From Candidatus Aegiribacteria sp. (GTDB lineage Bacteria > Fermentibacterota > Fermentibacteria > Fermentibacterales > JCC-6), in assembly GCA_030600545.1 (NCBI GenBank), contig JAUVLV010000022.1, forward strand, positions 1 through 41,903: DNA of 41,903 nt, in the 5' to 3' direction. Within the stretch, counting starts at the first letter, position 1; each line of letters opens with the position of its first letter. Shown here piece by piece: positions 25,209-34,261 of the stretch. The translations under genes were made by a program, and so were the position numbers. A model generated the notes under the pieces. That model ran no database searches and was not told where the DNA came from. It worked only from the letters and a program-made list of their open reading frames with translations.

Positions 25209-26653
25209 CCCAGCACCTCTCTCAATGCTGCGGCGGCTTCTTCAGAATCATCAAAATGAATCCGTTTCTTCCCAAGAATCTGATAGTCTTCATGTCCCTT
25301 GCCGGCTACTATTACTACATCTCCGGGTTCAGCGATCCGGATGGCTGATCTGATGGCAGTCCGTCGGTCAGGTTCTACAATTATTCTGCGGGTTGATTCC
25401 GAATTGAACCCCGCGACTATTTCGCTGATAATGACATCGGGATTTTCAGTTCTGGGATTATCGCTTGTAATCACCAGAATATCCGCAATGCTTTCTGCTA
25501 TACGCCCCATGACAGGCCGCTTGGACGAATCTCTGTCGCCCCCTGCGCCAAAGACCGCAATAACTCTGTTCTCAGACAGCTCCGACGCTTGCATCAGTAT
25601 TCGTTTAAGAGCATCAGGCGTATGGGCATAATCAACTGCAACCAGAAAATCCTGCCCCAGGTTCACCGATTGAAACCTTCCCGGTACACCTGGAAAATCC
25701 CCGAGGGATTCCGATGCGGATCCTGGATCAATACCAAGTTCAACCGCTGCTGACAGAGCGCCTGCTGCATTGTAAATATTGAACTTGCCCGGGATAGCCA
25801 TCTCCACCGGGATTACAGCACCATCTGCATGAAACAGGAATGAAATTCTGCCAGGTTCACCGGACATCTCGCTGATACGGTAAGTATCATTTTTCAGTGT
25901 TCCGAATGTTACCGCGCCCTTTATTTCGGGATATCCGGGTGAGTATGTGCCTATGATCGCTCTGCCATTTTTCTTGATAAGATCAAACAGATGCTTCTTG
26001 CAGTTGAGATAATCCCCCATGCTCCGATGATAATCCAGATGATCCTGCGTAATATTGGTGAACAGAGCCACGTCAAATCTCACATTATCCACCCTGCTGA
26101 GGGAAAGAGCATGACTCGATACTTCCATAACGCAGCATTCGTCACCTTTCCGGACCATCTCTCTCATCATTCTCGCAGTATCCAAAGCGCCAGGTGTCGT
26201 AACTATCGCCTTAACGTTCTCCCCGCCAATGAGATGACCGATTGTTCCCATTATCCCGCACTGCATGTCATGCTTCTGAAAAATCCAATGAAGCATTCTG
26301 GCAGTTGATGTTTTTCCATTGGTGCCTGTTATGCCTACGGTAACAAGATTATTCCAGGGATAATCGTAGAATCTGGAGGAGATCATGGATAGGATTTTTC
26401 TGTTTTCATGATCGGGATTAACGCAAATCCTGGGATCTTTAAAAACCTGTCGTTCCGTTAGAACAGCTGCCGCGCCATTGCTGAGAGCCTGCTTTATGTA
26501 AAGATGCCCATCGGTCCTGAAACCCTTTATTGCCACAAACAGGGAACCTGGCACAACCTTTCTCGAATCTTCCTCAATTGAAGTTATCTCGACTGAAGCA
26601 AACTCCCGGGGAGCCTGAATTCCGGTTTTCCGCAGAAGATCTGACAGGATCAT
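25205..26653 (-). CDS. murE: UDP-MurNAc-L-Ala-D-Glu--meso-diaminopimelate ligase
   Basis: 482 residues. Adds the third amino acid of the stem peptide. ATP loop GITGTNGKTSTARML near 107, TTPGALDTARMM near 152, MEVSSHALSLSRVDN near 176, the nucleotide-proximal VDYAHTPDALKR near 340 and SDNPRTENP near 397. The DNPR motif (398-401) is the recognised marker for meso-DAP rather than lysine, so this organism probably has Gram-negative-type cross-links. It overlaps both neighbours by 4 nt. Confidence 0.97.
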   Translation of the reverse strand: MILSDLLRKTGIQAPREFASVEITSIEEDSRKVVPGSLFVAIKGFRTDGHLYIKQALSNGAAAVLTERQVFKDPRICVNPDHENRKILSMISSRFYDYPWNNLVTVGITGTNGKTSTARMLHWIFQKHDMQCGIMGTIGHLIGGENVKAIVTTPGALDTARMMREMVRKGDECCVMEVSSHALSLSRVDNVRFDVALFTNITQDHLDYHRSMGDYLNCKKHLFDLIKKNGRAIIGTYSPGYPEIKGAVTFGTLKNDTYRISEMSGEPGRISFLFHADGAVIPVEMAIPGKFNIYNAAGALSAAVELGIDPGSASESLGDFPGVPGRFQSVNLGQDFLVAVDYAHTPDALKRILMQASELSENRVIAVFGAGGDRDSSKRPVMGRIAESIADILVITSDNPRTENPDVIISEIVAGFNSESTRRIIVEPDRRTAIRSAIRIAEPGDVVIVAGKGHEDYQILGKKRIHFDDSEEAAAALREVLG

Positions 26654-28374
26654 TCCATCACCCCTGCAATGAGGTTTCTGTTCAAAACTCCACCGCCAAG
26701 AGCAAGTTCAGGTTCAACGGCAAGAATTCTTGAGGTCATTTCCGAAAAAACAGGAGCCGCTGAAGCACTTCCCCATCTGTATTCGTAATCGGGGCCATCT
26801 ATTATCACGGCGAGAACAAAACTTGGATTATCAGCGGGAACCATTCCCACAAATGCACTCAGATATTCACTGCTTCCGCTCAGCCTTTCCGCCGTACCTG
26901 TCTTCCCAGCTACAGCAATTCCATTAACTGCTGCACTGGCTCCCGTACCTTCCTCAACAACGGCTCTAAGCGTATGCCGTACCGTCTCTGCGGTCTCGGA
27001 TGAAAGAGGATGGGATCGCACGATTGACTCCTCCCTTACCCACCTGTCTCCATCCAGTCTGGCTTCCAGAAGCCTCGGATAGTACAGGATCCCTCCATTC
27101 GCAATTACGCTGTATGCCAGTACAAGCTGAATTGGAGTAACCGTTACCTCCTGCCCTATGGCAATCTGGGCAGAAGACACTCCAGACCATGCCGAAGATC
27201 CGGGATAGGGCAGTATTCCCCTTGACTCATCAGGATACTCGACCATCGTCTGCAGGCCGAATCCGAATCGGCTGCAGTACTGACAGAGAGTCGTGTCAGG
27301 AAGAAATCGGGAGAGCATTACGATACCTACATTACTGGATTTGATAATTATCTCATCACGGATAAGGATCCCCATTTCGTGCGCATCGGATATACTGTGA
27401 CCTGCAACATCTATAAATCCGTCGCTGCAGTTGAATATGTCATCTTTGTCTATCAAACCCTCTTCTATACAGGCTGCGTACGTAACGATTTTGAATGTCG
27501 AACCCGGTTCATGGTAACCCTGGAAGCAATGATTCATGGCGAGAGATCCGTTTTCAGCCCTTACCGGTACGCTGCCAGCGGCAAGAATCTCACCGCTGGT
27601 TGGATCAATCAGAACAGCAGCAGCCCACTCGCAGTTGAAACGCTCGGTCGCTCTTTCCAGCTCTTCCATAATGATGCACTGGAACCTTGCATCTATGGTA
27701 AGCATTATGTCCTGTCCATCAACCGCTGGAGTATTGTCTGCATCGGGATCGGTAAGGTTATATCTGCCTGTGGCACTTTTCTCTATGAACAGTCTGCCGT
27801 CAATTCCCTGCAGATCTGAGTTGAACCATTCTTCTATTCCTTCGGAATTTTCAGGTGTAAACCTTCCGACTATTCCGGCTGCCATATCCCCCATAGGATA
27901 AGTGCGCTCCTGGTTGACATTCACGCTTACTCCCGCAGGCAAACCTGAGTTCATCAGGATAATCGCGTCCTGATAGGGCACATCGATTGCCAGTATCTGA
28001 TTGCCGGGACGTCTTTCAGCGGGAAATTCCACCAATGAATACTCACCCAGCTCCCGTATAAGGCTGTCGATCTGAACGGTTCCTTCAGAAAGAACTTCGG
28101 GCCAGTAGATCTGAAAAGTAGCAACGGCTCTATTTCCGGCCAGAAGGTAACCGTTTCTGTCCAGTATTCTTCCCCTTCGTGCTTCCACATCAATAAGTGT
28201 CGTATGCTGATTGCGGGCTGCATCGGAATAGTACTGATGGTGTACGATCTGGATATTGATAAGCTTCCCGATAACTATCAGAAAACCAATAATAGTTGAA
28301 ACCATAATCATTTTCAGTCTGGCGGAGCGCCTTTCCGGGGAAATCTCACTGTTCCATGCAAACAAATTGCTCAC
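26650..28374 (-). CDS. ftsI: Division transpeptidase FtsI (class B penicillin-binding protein)
   Basis: 574 residues. One N-terminal membrane helix (about 22-45), a pedestal beginning IDVEARRGRILDRNG near 61, and the transpeptidase domain with SxxK at S292 (GSTFK), SxN at S346-N348 (SSN) and KTG at 491-493 (GKTGTAE). It cross-links septal peptidoglycan with FtsW. No PASTA domain is present, unlike SpoVD or PBP2X. GGGGGTGAG lies about 5 nt before the ATG, and the start overlaps the ftsL end by 29 nt. Confidence 0.94.
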   Translation of the reverse strand: MSNLFAWNSEISPERRSARLKMIMVSTIIGFLIVIGKLINIQIVHHQYYSDAARNQHTTLIDVEARRGRILDRNGYLLAGNRAVATFQIYWPEVLSEGTVQIDSLIRELGEYSLVEFPAERRPGNQILAIDVPYQDAIILMNSGLPAGVSVNVNQERTYPMGDMAAGIVGRFTPENSEGIEEWFNSDLQGIDGRLFIEKSATGRYNLTDPDADNTPAVDGQDIMLTIDARFQCIIMEELERATERFNCEWAAAVLIDPTSGEILAAGSVPVRAENGSLAMNHCFQGYHEPGSTFKIVTYAACIEEGLIDKDDIFNCSDGFIDVAGHSISDAHEMGILIRDEIIIKSSNVGIVMLSRFLPDTTLCQYCSRFGFGLQTMVEYPDESRGILPYPGSSAWSGVSSAQIAIGQEVTVTPIQLVLAYSVIANGGILYYPRLLEARLDGDRWVREESIVRSHPLSSETAETVRHTLRAVVEEGTGASAAVNGIAVAGKTGTAERLSGSSEYLSAFVGMVPADNPSFVLAVIIDGPDYEYRWGSASAAPVFSEMTSRILAVEPELALGGGVLNRNLIAGVME

Positions 28375-28660
28375 CCCCGGATAAATCAGAATCCAGTCTG
28401 ATAACCGAAAAATGCTGAAGAGGTACAGGTGCCAGTCCCAGTTCGTCTCCTACCCTCTGAAGCCGCTCCGGGTTAAGGAGAGCTGCTCTTTCAACCAGCA
28501 GTTCGTCCCGCTTCCAGCTTAGCTGACGGTCAAGTTCAGTAAGATTCTTATATCTCATCGAGAGCAGTAGCCTCCAGTTATAAAGACCGGCTTCAAGCAC
28601 GATAAGAAGTAAAAATCCCCCTGCGATAACCAGAAGGATCCTGCGTATTCCTGCTTTCAT
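28346..28660 (-). CDS. ftsL: FtsL-like division protein
   Basis: 104 residues: a short basic N-terminus, one membrane helix (about 8-26) and a coiled-coil-like stretch (about 30-62, YKNLTELDRQLSWKRDELLV) followed by NPERLQRVGDELGLAP, the usual FtsL/FtsB ending. FtsL proteins are too divergent for a sequence-only call, so the assignment rests on size, topology and position between rsmH and ftsI. The start overlaps rsmH by 4 nt. Confidence 0.8.
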   Translation of the reverse strand: MKAGIRRILLVIAGGFLLLIVLEAGLYNWRLLLSMRYKNLTELDRQLSWKRDELLVERAALLNPERLQRVGDELGLAPVPLQHFSVIRLDSDLSGGEQFVCMEQ

Positions 28661-29568
28661 ATCCTTATCCCCATGCGTAACCTTGCTGACCTGGCTCTGC
28701 TGTTTTCCTTTATCTCGTCCTCACAGGGAATAATCCATTTTGGTGAATGCTGCCGGTATGCAGGATCATCCCTGAAAAGCAGTTTAATTCTTCTGTCCTC
28801 GATTGAATGAAACGTGATAAATGCAATTCTGGCACCAGCATCTGTCCAGCTATCCAGGTTGTCTATAAGCATGTTCAGCTGATCAAGTTCTTCGTTCACG
28901 GCAATCCTGAGAGCCTGGAATACTCTCGAAAGCACTTTGAAGGAACTTCCTTTTACAGAGCCATTGATTATCGCAGCAAGCTCAAGGGTTGTTCTTACAG
29001 GCCTGTTTGTTACAATCGCTTTTGCTATCCTCCTGCTTCTGCCCTCTTCGCCGTATTTATAGATGATATCGGCTATGTCTTTTTCGGACATTCTGTTAAG
29101 CAGTTCTGCCGCAGTTTTGCCCGAGGAATCATCGTATCTCATATCAAGGGGACCTTCGAACCTGTATGAGAATCCCCTCAGTGGTTCATCAAGCTGTATT
29201 GATGAAAGACCCAGATCAAAAAAAGCAGCGGATGCCTTCAGTAATCCCATTTCGTTCATGATATCCGGTATTTCTGTATAACTTCCTTGACGTACGGTAA
29301 CCTCGGGATTATCGATGAACCTGCTTCTGAGGATCGATACGGCTGCAGGATCGCGATCAACAGCCAGAAAGCTCATTCCCGGCAGTGCTTTACAAAGCAT
29401 TTCCAGGTGCCCTCCTGCTCCGCCAGTTCCATCCACGAGAAGCCCTTCATTCGGGCCGCCTGCAAAAAATTCAACTACCTCATCAGCCATTACAGGCACA
29501 TGAGGCAGTAAACTCATTTCATTCCGGGAACTGTCCCGCCTGCATTTCACCGATCTTTCTGCACCCAT
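28657..29568 (-). CDS. rsmH: 16S rRNA (cytosine1402-N4)-methyltransferase
   Basis: 303 residues. Methylates C1402 in the ribosomal P site. HVPVMADEVVEFF near 23, the SAM loop LLVDGTGGAGGHLEM near 43, FFDLGLSSIQLDEPLRGFSY near 116 and the C-terminal FITFHSIEDRRIKLLFR are diagnostic. AGGAGG lies 11 nt before the ATG at 29568. A second ATG at 29517 (MSLLPHVPVM) is nearer the usual family start but has only a weak GGAA upstream. Confidence 0.95.
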   Translation of the reverse strand: MGAERSVKCRRDSSRNEMSLLPHVPVMADEVVEFFAGGPNEGLLVDGTGGAGGHLEMLCKALPGMSFLAVDRDPAAVSILRSRFIDNPEVTVRQGSYTEIPDIMNEMGLLKASAAFFDLGLSSIQLDEPLRGFSYRFEGPLDMRYDDSSGKTAAELLNRMSEKDIADIIYKYGEEGRSRRIAKAIVTNRPVRTTLELAAIINGSVKGSSFKVLSRVFQALRIAVNEELDQLNMLIDNLDSWTDAGARIAFITFHSIEDRRIKLLFRDDPAYRQHSPKWIIPCEDEIKENSRARSARLRMGIRI

Positions 29569-29604
29569 TGAAACCAGGCCTCCTGAAAAGGGAGAGATTT
29601 CAAC

Positions 29605-30045
29605 TCAGTAAATATCTATATCGATTTCCTCAATTGCTTCTTCCAGAGAGGATATCTGTTCCTCTTTCCGTCCGGCATAACGTCGGGCAGCCCAGAGTTC
29701 GATTGAGTCAAGAAAGCCTATGAAAACAACTTCATGTGTTATTCCGGAAACTTCGATCAGATCGGAAGGAATAGTGATCCTGCCCTGGCCGTCTATATTC
29801 ACAGGTCGAATGTACTGGGAAAACTCACGAATAATGTCTCTGTTCCTTCTGCTGTTTCTGGAAAGCGATGCAAGCCCGTCTCTGACCTTCTGCCATTTCT
29901 CCGGCGGGTAGAGAATAAGGCTTCCTTCCATACCCTTCCCTATGAAGAGACCTTCTTTGGGCAGCTGCCTTCGGAACTGGGCAGGTACACTGACCCGTCC
30001 TTTATCGTCAAGCGTATGTAAATGTTTTCCTGTGTATTCACTCAT
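29605..30045 (-). CDS. mraZ: Transcriptional regulator MraZ
   Basis: 146 residues with two AbrB-like halves: HTLDDKGRVSVPAQFRRQL near 10 and VNIDGQGRITIPSDLIEVSG near 88. MraZ forms a ring and represses the dcw promoter by binding clustered TGGG-type repeats. It is the first gene of the cluster, and such repeats lie just upstream (30071-30115). TGGAGGAT precedes the ATG closely. rsmH follows after 36 nt. Confidence 0.95.
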   Translation of the reverse strand: MSEYTGKHLHTLDDKGRVSVPAQFRRQLPKEGLFIGKGMEGSLILYPPEKWQKVRDGLASLSRNSRRNRDIIREFSQYIRPVNIDGQGRITIPSDLIEVSGITHEVVFIGFLDSIELWAARRYAGRKEEQISSLEEAIEEIDIDIY

Positions 30046-30063
30046 ACATTATCCTCCAGTCCA

Positions 30064-30091
30064 ATTCTATCCCACAATTTCCCACTGTCAA
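30064..30091 (-). promoter_or_regulatory. dcw/mraZ promoter
   Basis: Minus strand: TTGACA (30086-30091), a 16-nt spacer, TAGAAT (30064-30069). This predicts a start near 30057 and a leader of about 12 nt. Two GTGGGA boxes lie inside the spacer region, so a bound MraZ would block polymerase. Confidence 0.75.
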
Positions 30092-30115
30092 CCCATTTCA
30101 TGGGACAGTGTCCCA
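30071..30115 (-). promoter_or_regulatory. MraZ-box cluster (four TGGG repeats)
   Basis: On the minus strand TGGG occurs at 30112-30115, 30092-30095, 30081-30084 and 30071-30074, three of them as GTGGGA. Steps are 20, 11 and 10 nt. An opposed copy at 30101-30104 fills the 20-nt gap and makes a TGGGACA/TGTCCCA palindrome. The helical 10-nt period agrees with MraZ boxes known from other bacteria. Confidence 0.7.
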
Positions 30116-30294
30116 CATAAATTTATAACTTAACACTATCGTCCTGCTATAGTGTTGCTATACAATTTTTTACATGATTTGTGAAGTTATGCTGAATGAT
30201 GTGTACAGATTCCTGCTTTAATGAAGATATATTGTATGATGTTCTCGGCGGACTGGAAACGCCGATTCAGTCAGATTGCAGAACCGCAGGGTCG

Positions 30295-32526
30295 TTACTC
30301 AGGCTTCTTCCTGGAAAGGTCTTTTATACGACGCTTTTTCCTTGATTCGTCCTGATAGTAATAGTGATACCTGTAAGTGTAGTAACTGTACGAAGTGTAA
30401 ACATTTATGGGATCAAATTGATTCAGAACAGCACCTACGCAGTAGCCGGATCCCCTCTTAAGTTTCTCCCAGGCTGATTTAAGCACTTTACGGTCGATCT
30501 TCTTCACACCCACAACCATAAGCGTGGCATCCACTTCAGGGCTAAGCACAATGGGGTCAGTTACAACCGCAACCGGCGGACTATCAAGAATAATCATATC
30601 GAAGGATTCTCGAAGCCGTGTCAGGAAATTCCTGAATCTTTTACTGCCAAGTAATTCTGAGGGATTGTGCGGTATGTACCCGCACGTCAGGACAGATAGA
30701 TTTTCAACACCTGTGGTTTCAATGGCTTCTTCCACCGGAACAACACCGGCTATCGCTTCAGAAAAGCCGGGTTCTCGTGGAAGGCTGAAGATCTTATGCA
30801 TTACAGGACGTCTCAGATCCGTATCTACCAGTAGAACACTGGCTCCGGTCTGCGCGAAGGCTATAGCAAGGTTACCGGCTGTAGTGGATTTTCCCTCCCG
30901 AGGACCGGCACTGGTGACCAGAATCGAATGAATCCCTTCCTCGTCTGCGCTGAACCGGATGCTTGTTCTGAGATCTCTGTACGCCTCGCTGGCAGCCTGT
31001 CTTGGAGCGGTCATCATTATCAACCCCTGTTCCCCTCCCTGAAGCGTAACATCGGACCTGTGAACCTTCGGAATGACACCGACGACAGGAATGTCCAGAT
31101 TCTCGATATCCTCCGGGTTTTTAATAGAAGAATCCAGTTGTTCCTTCAGAAAAATGAACCCTATTCCCGCGGCAAGCCCCGCGAAAATGCCCAGAATCAG
31201 ATTTCGCTTTTTATTCGGCTTGATCATACCGCCGGGAAGAGCCGTATCAACGATTGTTACATTACCTATCTGACCTGCTTCAGCTATCCTGACTTCTTCG
31301 TACTTGGTTCGGAGCAACAGGTAGATATTCTCGCTTACCGTCCAGTTCCTTTCAAGTCTTGTCAGTCTGAGCTCAAGTTCGGGAAGAACAGAAATGCTGT
31401 CCTCAATATCCAGAATAATATTGTTCAGAACGGATTCTCTGATTCTCTCCGCTCTCAGCTGCGATTCAACCGTTACCAGGTCTGATACTATTCCCTGAAG
31501 AGACTGGGCTGGATCGTTGGGATACTGGCTGTAAGCAGCTTCTTCAAGTGCCCGGGTAAGAGCTTCCCTTCTGGTGGAAATCTGATTGTCCAGATCCCTG
31601 ATAACATTGTCATCCTCTGTGCTGCCTCTGGCCATGAGTGAAGCCCTGGAGGATTCAAGGGTTGCTATATCGCGTTCAAGTTGCGCGATAAACGTGGAAT
31701 TCATGCTTGTGATATCCTCCGCGAAACCAGCGCGGCCAATTTCAAGCTGATCTGAGTAATAGACCTTCTGTGCCTGCAGGGCTCCCTGCTCCGTTCTTGA
31801 TGTGGCTGCCGCGGTTTCGAAGGTGGACAGGCTTCTTACGATCTGAGCTGTTTCAGTACTCAGGCTTACTATTCCATATTCCTCTTTGAACACGGTCAGA
31901 GAATCCTCCGATTCAGCAAGTTCCAATGCAATAATATCAAGCTGTTCAGCAAGGAATTCCTTAACAATCGTGTTCTCTCCCCGCTCATCGGCAAGGTTCT
32001 TCCTGTAGTAGGTCTGGACAACAAGGTTGGCCATTGTGGCTGCGGCAACGGGAGAATAACCGATCGCGGAAAGAATGAAAAAATCCGTATCCTTCATATT
32101 GCTGACAGAAATGCTCCCCCTGGCCAATCCGATAAGTGAACCCCTCAGATTGTTCTGTGGTATCCCCAGGTCGCCGTAAAGGATAGCTAACAGACTATCC
32201 GTGTTCGGAGATCTCATAATAGAATCGGCTACCGCCTCGGCCATGCTTCTGCTGTGTATGATCTGTATCTGGTTATTCCGCTTGGGATCCATCTCGAACC
32301 AGAACACACTCGACATGTTGAGAGTCTGGGACATGTTACTGCTGAGATCGTAAATGAATGTGGCCGATGATCTGTATATAGGCCTCGTTCTTGAAGTTAT
32401 CCAGATACTCGAGGTTATGGAAACTATCAGGAATCCCAGGACGATCCACTTATTATGATAAAGAAGCCACAGGTATTCCGAAATATTTATTGATTCCCGA
32501 TCTTCCTGGAAAGTATTGTCGTTCAT
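30295..32526 (-). CDS. Wzc-like polysaccharide co-polymerase / BY tyrosine autokinase
   Basis: 743 residues from the ATG at 32526, which forms an ATGA overlap with the SLBB gene; an ATG at 32544 is an alternative. N-terminal Wzz domain with a membrane helix (about 25-45), a long periplasmic coiled-coil part, a second helix (near 455-475), then a cytoplasmic kinase: Walker A in SAGPREGKSTTAGNLA near 540, Walker A' VLLVDTDLRRP near 565 and Walker B MIILDSPP near 648. The C-terminus has a tyrosine cluster, nine Tyr within 15 residues, the autophosphorylation site of BY-kinases. Controls capsule or exopolysaccharide chain length. It ends the operon. Confidence 0.92.
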   Translation of the reverse strand: MNDNTFQEDRESINISEYLWLLYHNKWIVLGFLIVSITSSIWITSRTRPIYRSSATFIYDLSSNMSQTLNMSSVFWFEMDPKRNNQIQIIHSRSMAEAVADSIMRSPNTDSLLAILYGDLGIPQNNLRGSLIGLARGSISVSNMKDTDFFILSAIGYSPVAAATMANLVVQTYYRKNLADERGENTIVKEFLAEQLDIIALELAESEDSLTVFKEEYGIVSLSTETAQIVRSLSTFETAAATSRTEQGALQAQKVYYSDQLEIGRAGFAEDITSMNSTFIAQLERDIATLESSRASLMARGSTEDDNVIRDLDNQISTRREALTRALEEAAYSQYPNDPAQSLQGIVSDLVTVESQLRAERIRESVLNNIILDIEDSISVLPELELRLTRLERNWTVSENIYLLLRTKYEEVRIAEAGQIGNVTIVDTALPGGMIKPNKKRNLILGIFAGLAAGIGFIFLKEQLDSSIKNPEDIENLDIPVVGVIPKVHRSDVTLQGGEQGLIMMTAPRQAASEAYRDLRTSIRFSADEEGIHSILVTSAGPREGKSTTAGNLAIAFAQTGASVLLVDTDLRRPVMHKIFSLPREPGFSEAIAGVVPVEEAIETTGVENLSVLTCGYIPHNPSELLGSKRFRNFLTRLRESFDMIILDSPPVAVVTDPIVLSPEVDATLMVVGVKKIDRKVLKSAWEKLKRGSGYCVGAVLNQFDPINVYTSYSYYTYRYHYYYQDESRKKRRIKDLSRKKPE

Positions 32527-32951
32527 CGTTCTGTCATTATCCATATCAGGTTCACCGCTACAATGATCTTGTATGAGAAATCAATTGCGGTTTTCCACCA
32601 CTCAAAATCGTTTGTTGGTATATGTATCGTGGCTCCAGGATCAAGATCGGGAATGGGGCCACCTTCAGCATCCAGGAAGTGATCGAGATTGTATCTTATT
32701 TCGCTGTCCTCGTAAATTATTTTTACATCGCTGAGTTTCGCCTGTGCCGTAGGTCCTCCCGCAGCGGATATGCCTACTATCAGATCGGCTTCAACGGGAA
32801 CAAGGTACGTGCCGGGACTTCTCACCTCTCCCCATACGTGAATACTCATGAGGACTTCATCAGTCTCAACTCCGGGAACCGTATATCCCTCAAGCCCTGA
32901 AGCGTACAGAACAAAAACAGCTGTAATCACAAGAACGGCGGAAATTCTCAT
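32523..32951 (-). CDS. Small SLBB-domain polysaccharide-export-related protein
   Basis: 142 residues: a signal-like N-terminal helix (about 3-18), a single SLBB unit (about 35-112: IHVWGEVRSPGTYLVP, then LIVGISAAGGPTAQA and LDPGATIHIP) and a C-terminal hydrophobic helix (about 121-139). SLBB domains occur in Wza-type export channels, where they follow a polysaccharide-export domain; that domain is missing here. It could be a periplasmic adaptor for the kinase next to it. It overlaps both neighbours (4 and 4 nt with the chosen kinase start). Confidence 0.75.
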   Translation of the reverse strand: MRISAVLVITAVFVLYASGLEGYTVPGVETDEVLMSIHVWGEVRSPGTYLVPVEADLIVGISAAGGPTAQAKLSDVKIIYEDSEIRYNLDHFLDAEGGPIPDLDPGATIHIPTNDFEWWKTAIDFSYKIIVAVNLIWIMTER

Positions 32952-34261
32952 GCCTTAACTACTTTCTCCTTTCCATTGACTATCCCTGAACAAGCGTTTC
33001 TTGTATCAACAACAAGGGATGAATTGTCAACTATCCACTGATAGTCATAACAGGAATGATTTGTAATGACTATAGCGCAATCGTATTTACCTAGAACATC
33101 CTCCGTGAGTTCTACCGAAACAGGCCTGCGATGAGTCTGTCTTGTTTCACCGATACTCCCAACATACGGATCGTTATAATCAACTTCCGCTCCCAGTTCG
33201 AGAAGTTCGTCCATAATCTTGAGAGCCGGAGTTTCGCGAATGTCATCTATATCAGGTTTGTAAGCCATGCCAAGAATGAGTATCCTGCTGCCATTTACGC
33301 TTTTCTGCCTGTCATTAAGAGCCTTTGTTACTATTGAGACAACGAAGATGGGCATCGCAGTGTTGATCTCCCCTGCCAGCTCGATAAAACGTGTGGGCAT
33401 TCCGAACTGATGTGCTTTCCAGGTCAGGTAGAAAGGATCAATTGGAATACAGTGCCCCCCAAGTCCCGGCCCGGGGAAAAAAGGTGTGAAACCGAAGGGT
33501 TTTGTTGATGCCGCCTTAATAACTTCCCATATGTCGACACCCATCTTTGAAGCAAGCATTTTCAGCTCGTTAACAAGGGCGATATTGACAGCTCTGTAAG
33601 TGTTTTCGGTTATTTTCGCCATTTCGGCAACTTCGGGAGAGCTTACCATGACAACATCATCAACAGCAAAAGAGTAAACCATCTCCGCAACCTTTGAACC
33701 TTCGGGGGTCAGTGCGCCTACGAGCTTTGGTATTGTTCTGGTGTTGAATATTTTGTTGCCAGGGTCCTCCCTCTCGGGAGAAAACGCAACGAAAAAATCT
33801 TCTCCGGCCTTAAGGCCACTTTCCTCAAGGATCGGCACAAGCTGTTCCCTGGTTGTACCGGGGTATGTTGTTGATTCAAGTACAACAAGCTGACCGGGCT
33901 GCAAGTATTTGGAGATTTCTTTACTTGTACTGATTATATAACTGAGATCGGGTTCTCTGGATTTTCCAAGAGGAGTAGGAACACAGATGATAACAGCATC
34001 CGAATTCTTCATTTTTGAGAAATCAGTCGTACATTCGATCCTGCCGGTCTTAACGGCAGCGGTGATCCGCTCAGATGGGATAGTTTTCAGGTAGCTTTTG
34101 CCTTCTCCGATCAATCGCGGCTTAGAAGGATCAACATCAATGCCGGTAACACTGCATCCACCTTGAACAAATTCCAGTGCAAGCGGAAGTCCTACGTAAC
34201 CAAGACCGATAATTGAAACGGATGGATATTCAGAACCGTTCAGTCTGTCAGTAAATTTCAT
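32948..34261 (-). CDS. Nucleotide-sugar dehydrogenase, UDP-HexNAc 6-dehydrogenase type (WbpA/WecC-like)
   Basis: 437 residues. Rossmann loop IIGLGYVGLPLALEF near 18, CVPTPLGKSREPDLSYI near 93, LESTTYPGTT near 128 and the catalytic cysteine in GPGLGGHCIPIDPFYLTWKA near 270. The GHCIPIDP context and YPGTT stretch are those of UDP-GlcNAc/ManNAc dehydrogenases, which make uronic acids of N-acetyl sugars using two NAD+. Exact substrate is inferred. It overlaps the UDP-glucose dehydrogenase by 4 nt. Confidence 0.88.
   Translation of the reverse strand: MKFTDRLNGSEYPSVSIIGLGYVGLPLALEFVQGGCSVTGIDVDPSKPRLIGEGKSYLKTIPSERITAAVKTGRIECTTDFSKMKNSDAVIICVPTPLGKSREPDLSYIISTSKEISKYLQPGQLVVLESTTYPGTTREQLVPILEESGLKAGEDFFVAFSPEREDPGNKIFNTRTIPKLVGALTPEGSKVAEMVYSFAVDDVVMVSSPEVAEMAKITENTYRAVNIALVNELKMLASKMGVDIWEVIKAASTKPFGFTPFFPGPGLGGHCIPIDPFYLTWKAHQFGMPTRFIELAGEINTAMPIFVVSIVTKALNDRQKSVNGSRILILGMAYKPDIDDIRETPALKIMDELLELGAEVDYNDPYVGSIGETRQTHRRPVSVELTEDVLGKYDCAIVITNHSCYDYQWIVDNSSLVVDTRNACSGIVNGKEKVVKA

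Noticed and set aside
30238-30275. TCGGCG/CGCCGA hairpin between the kinase gene and mraZ as a terminator
   Set aside because: The stem is only 6 bp with a long loop and no T-run on either strand.
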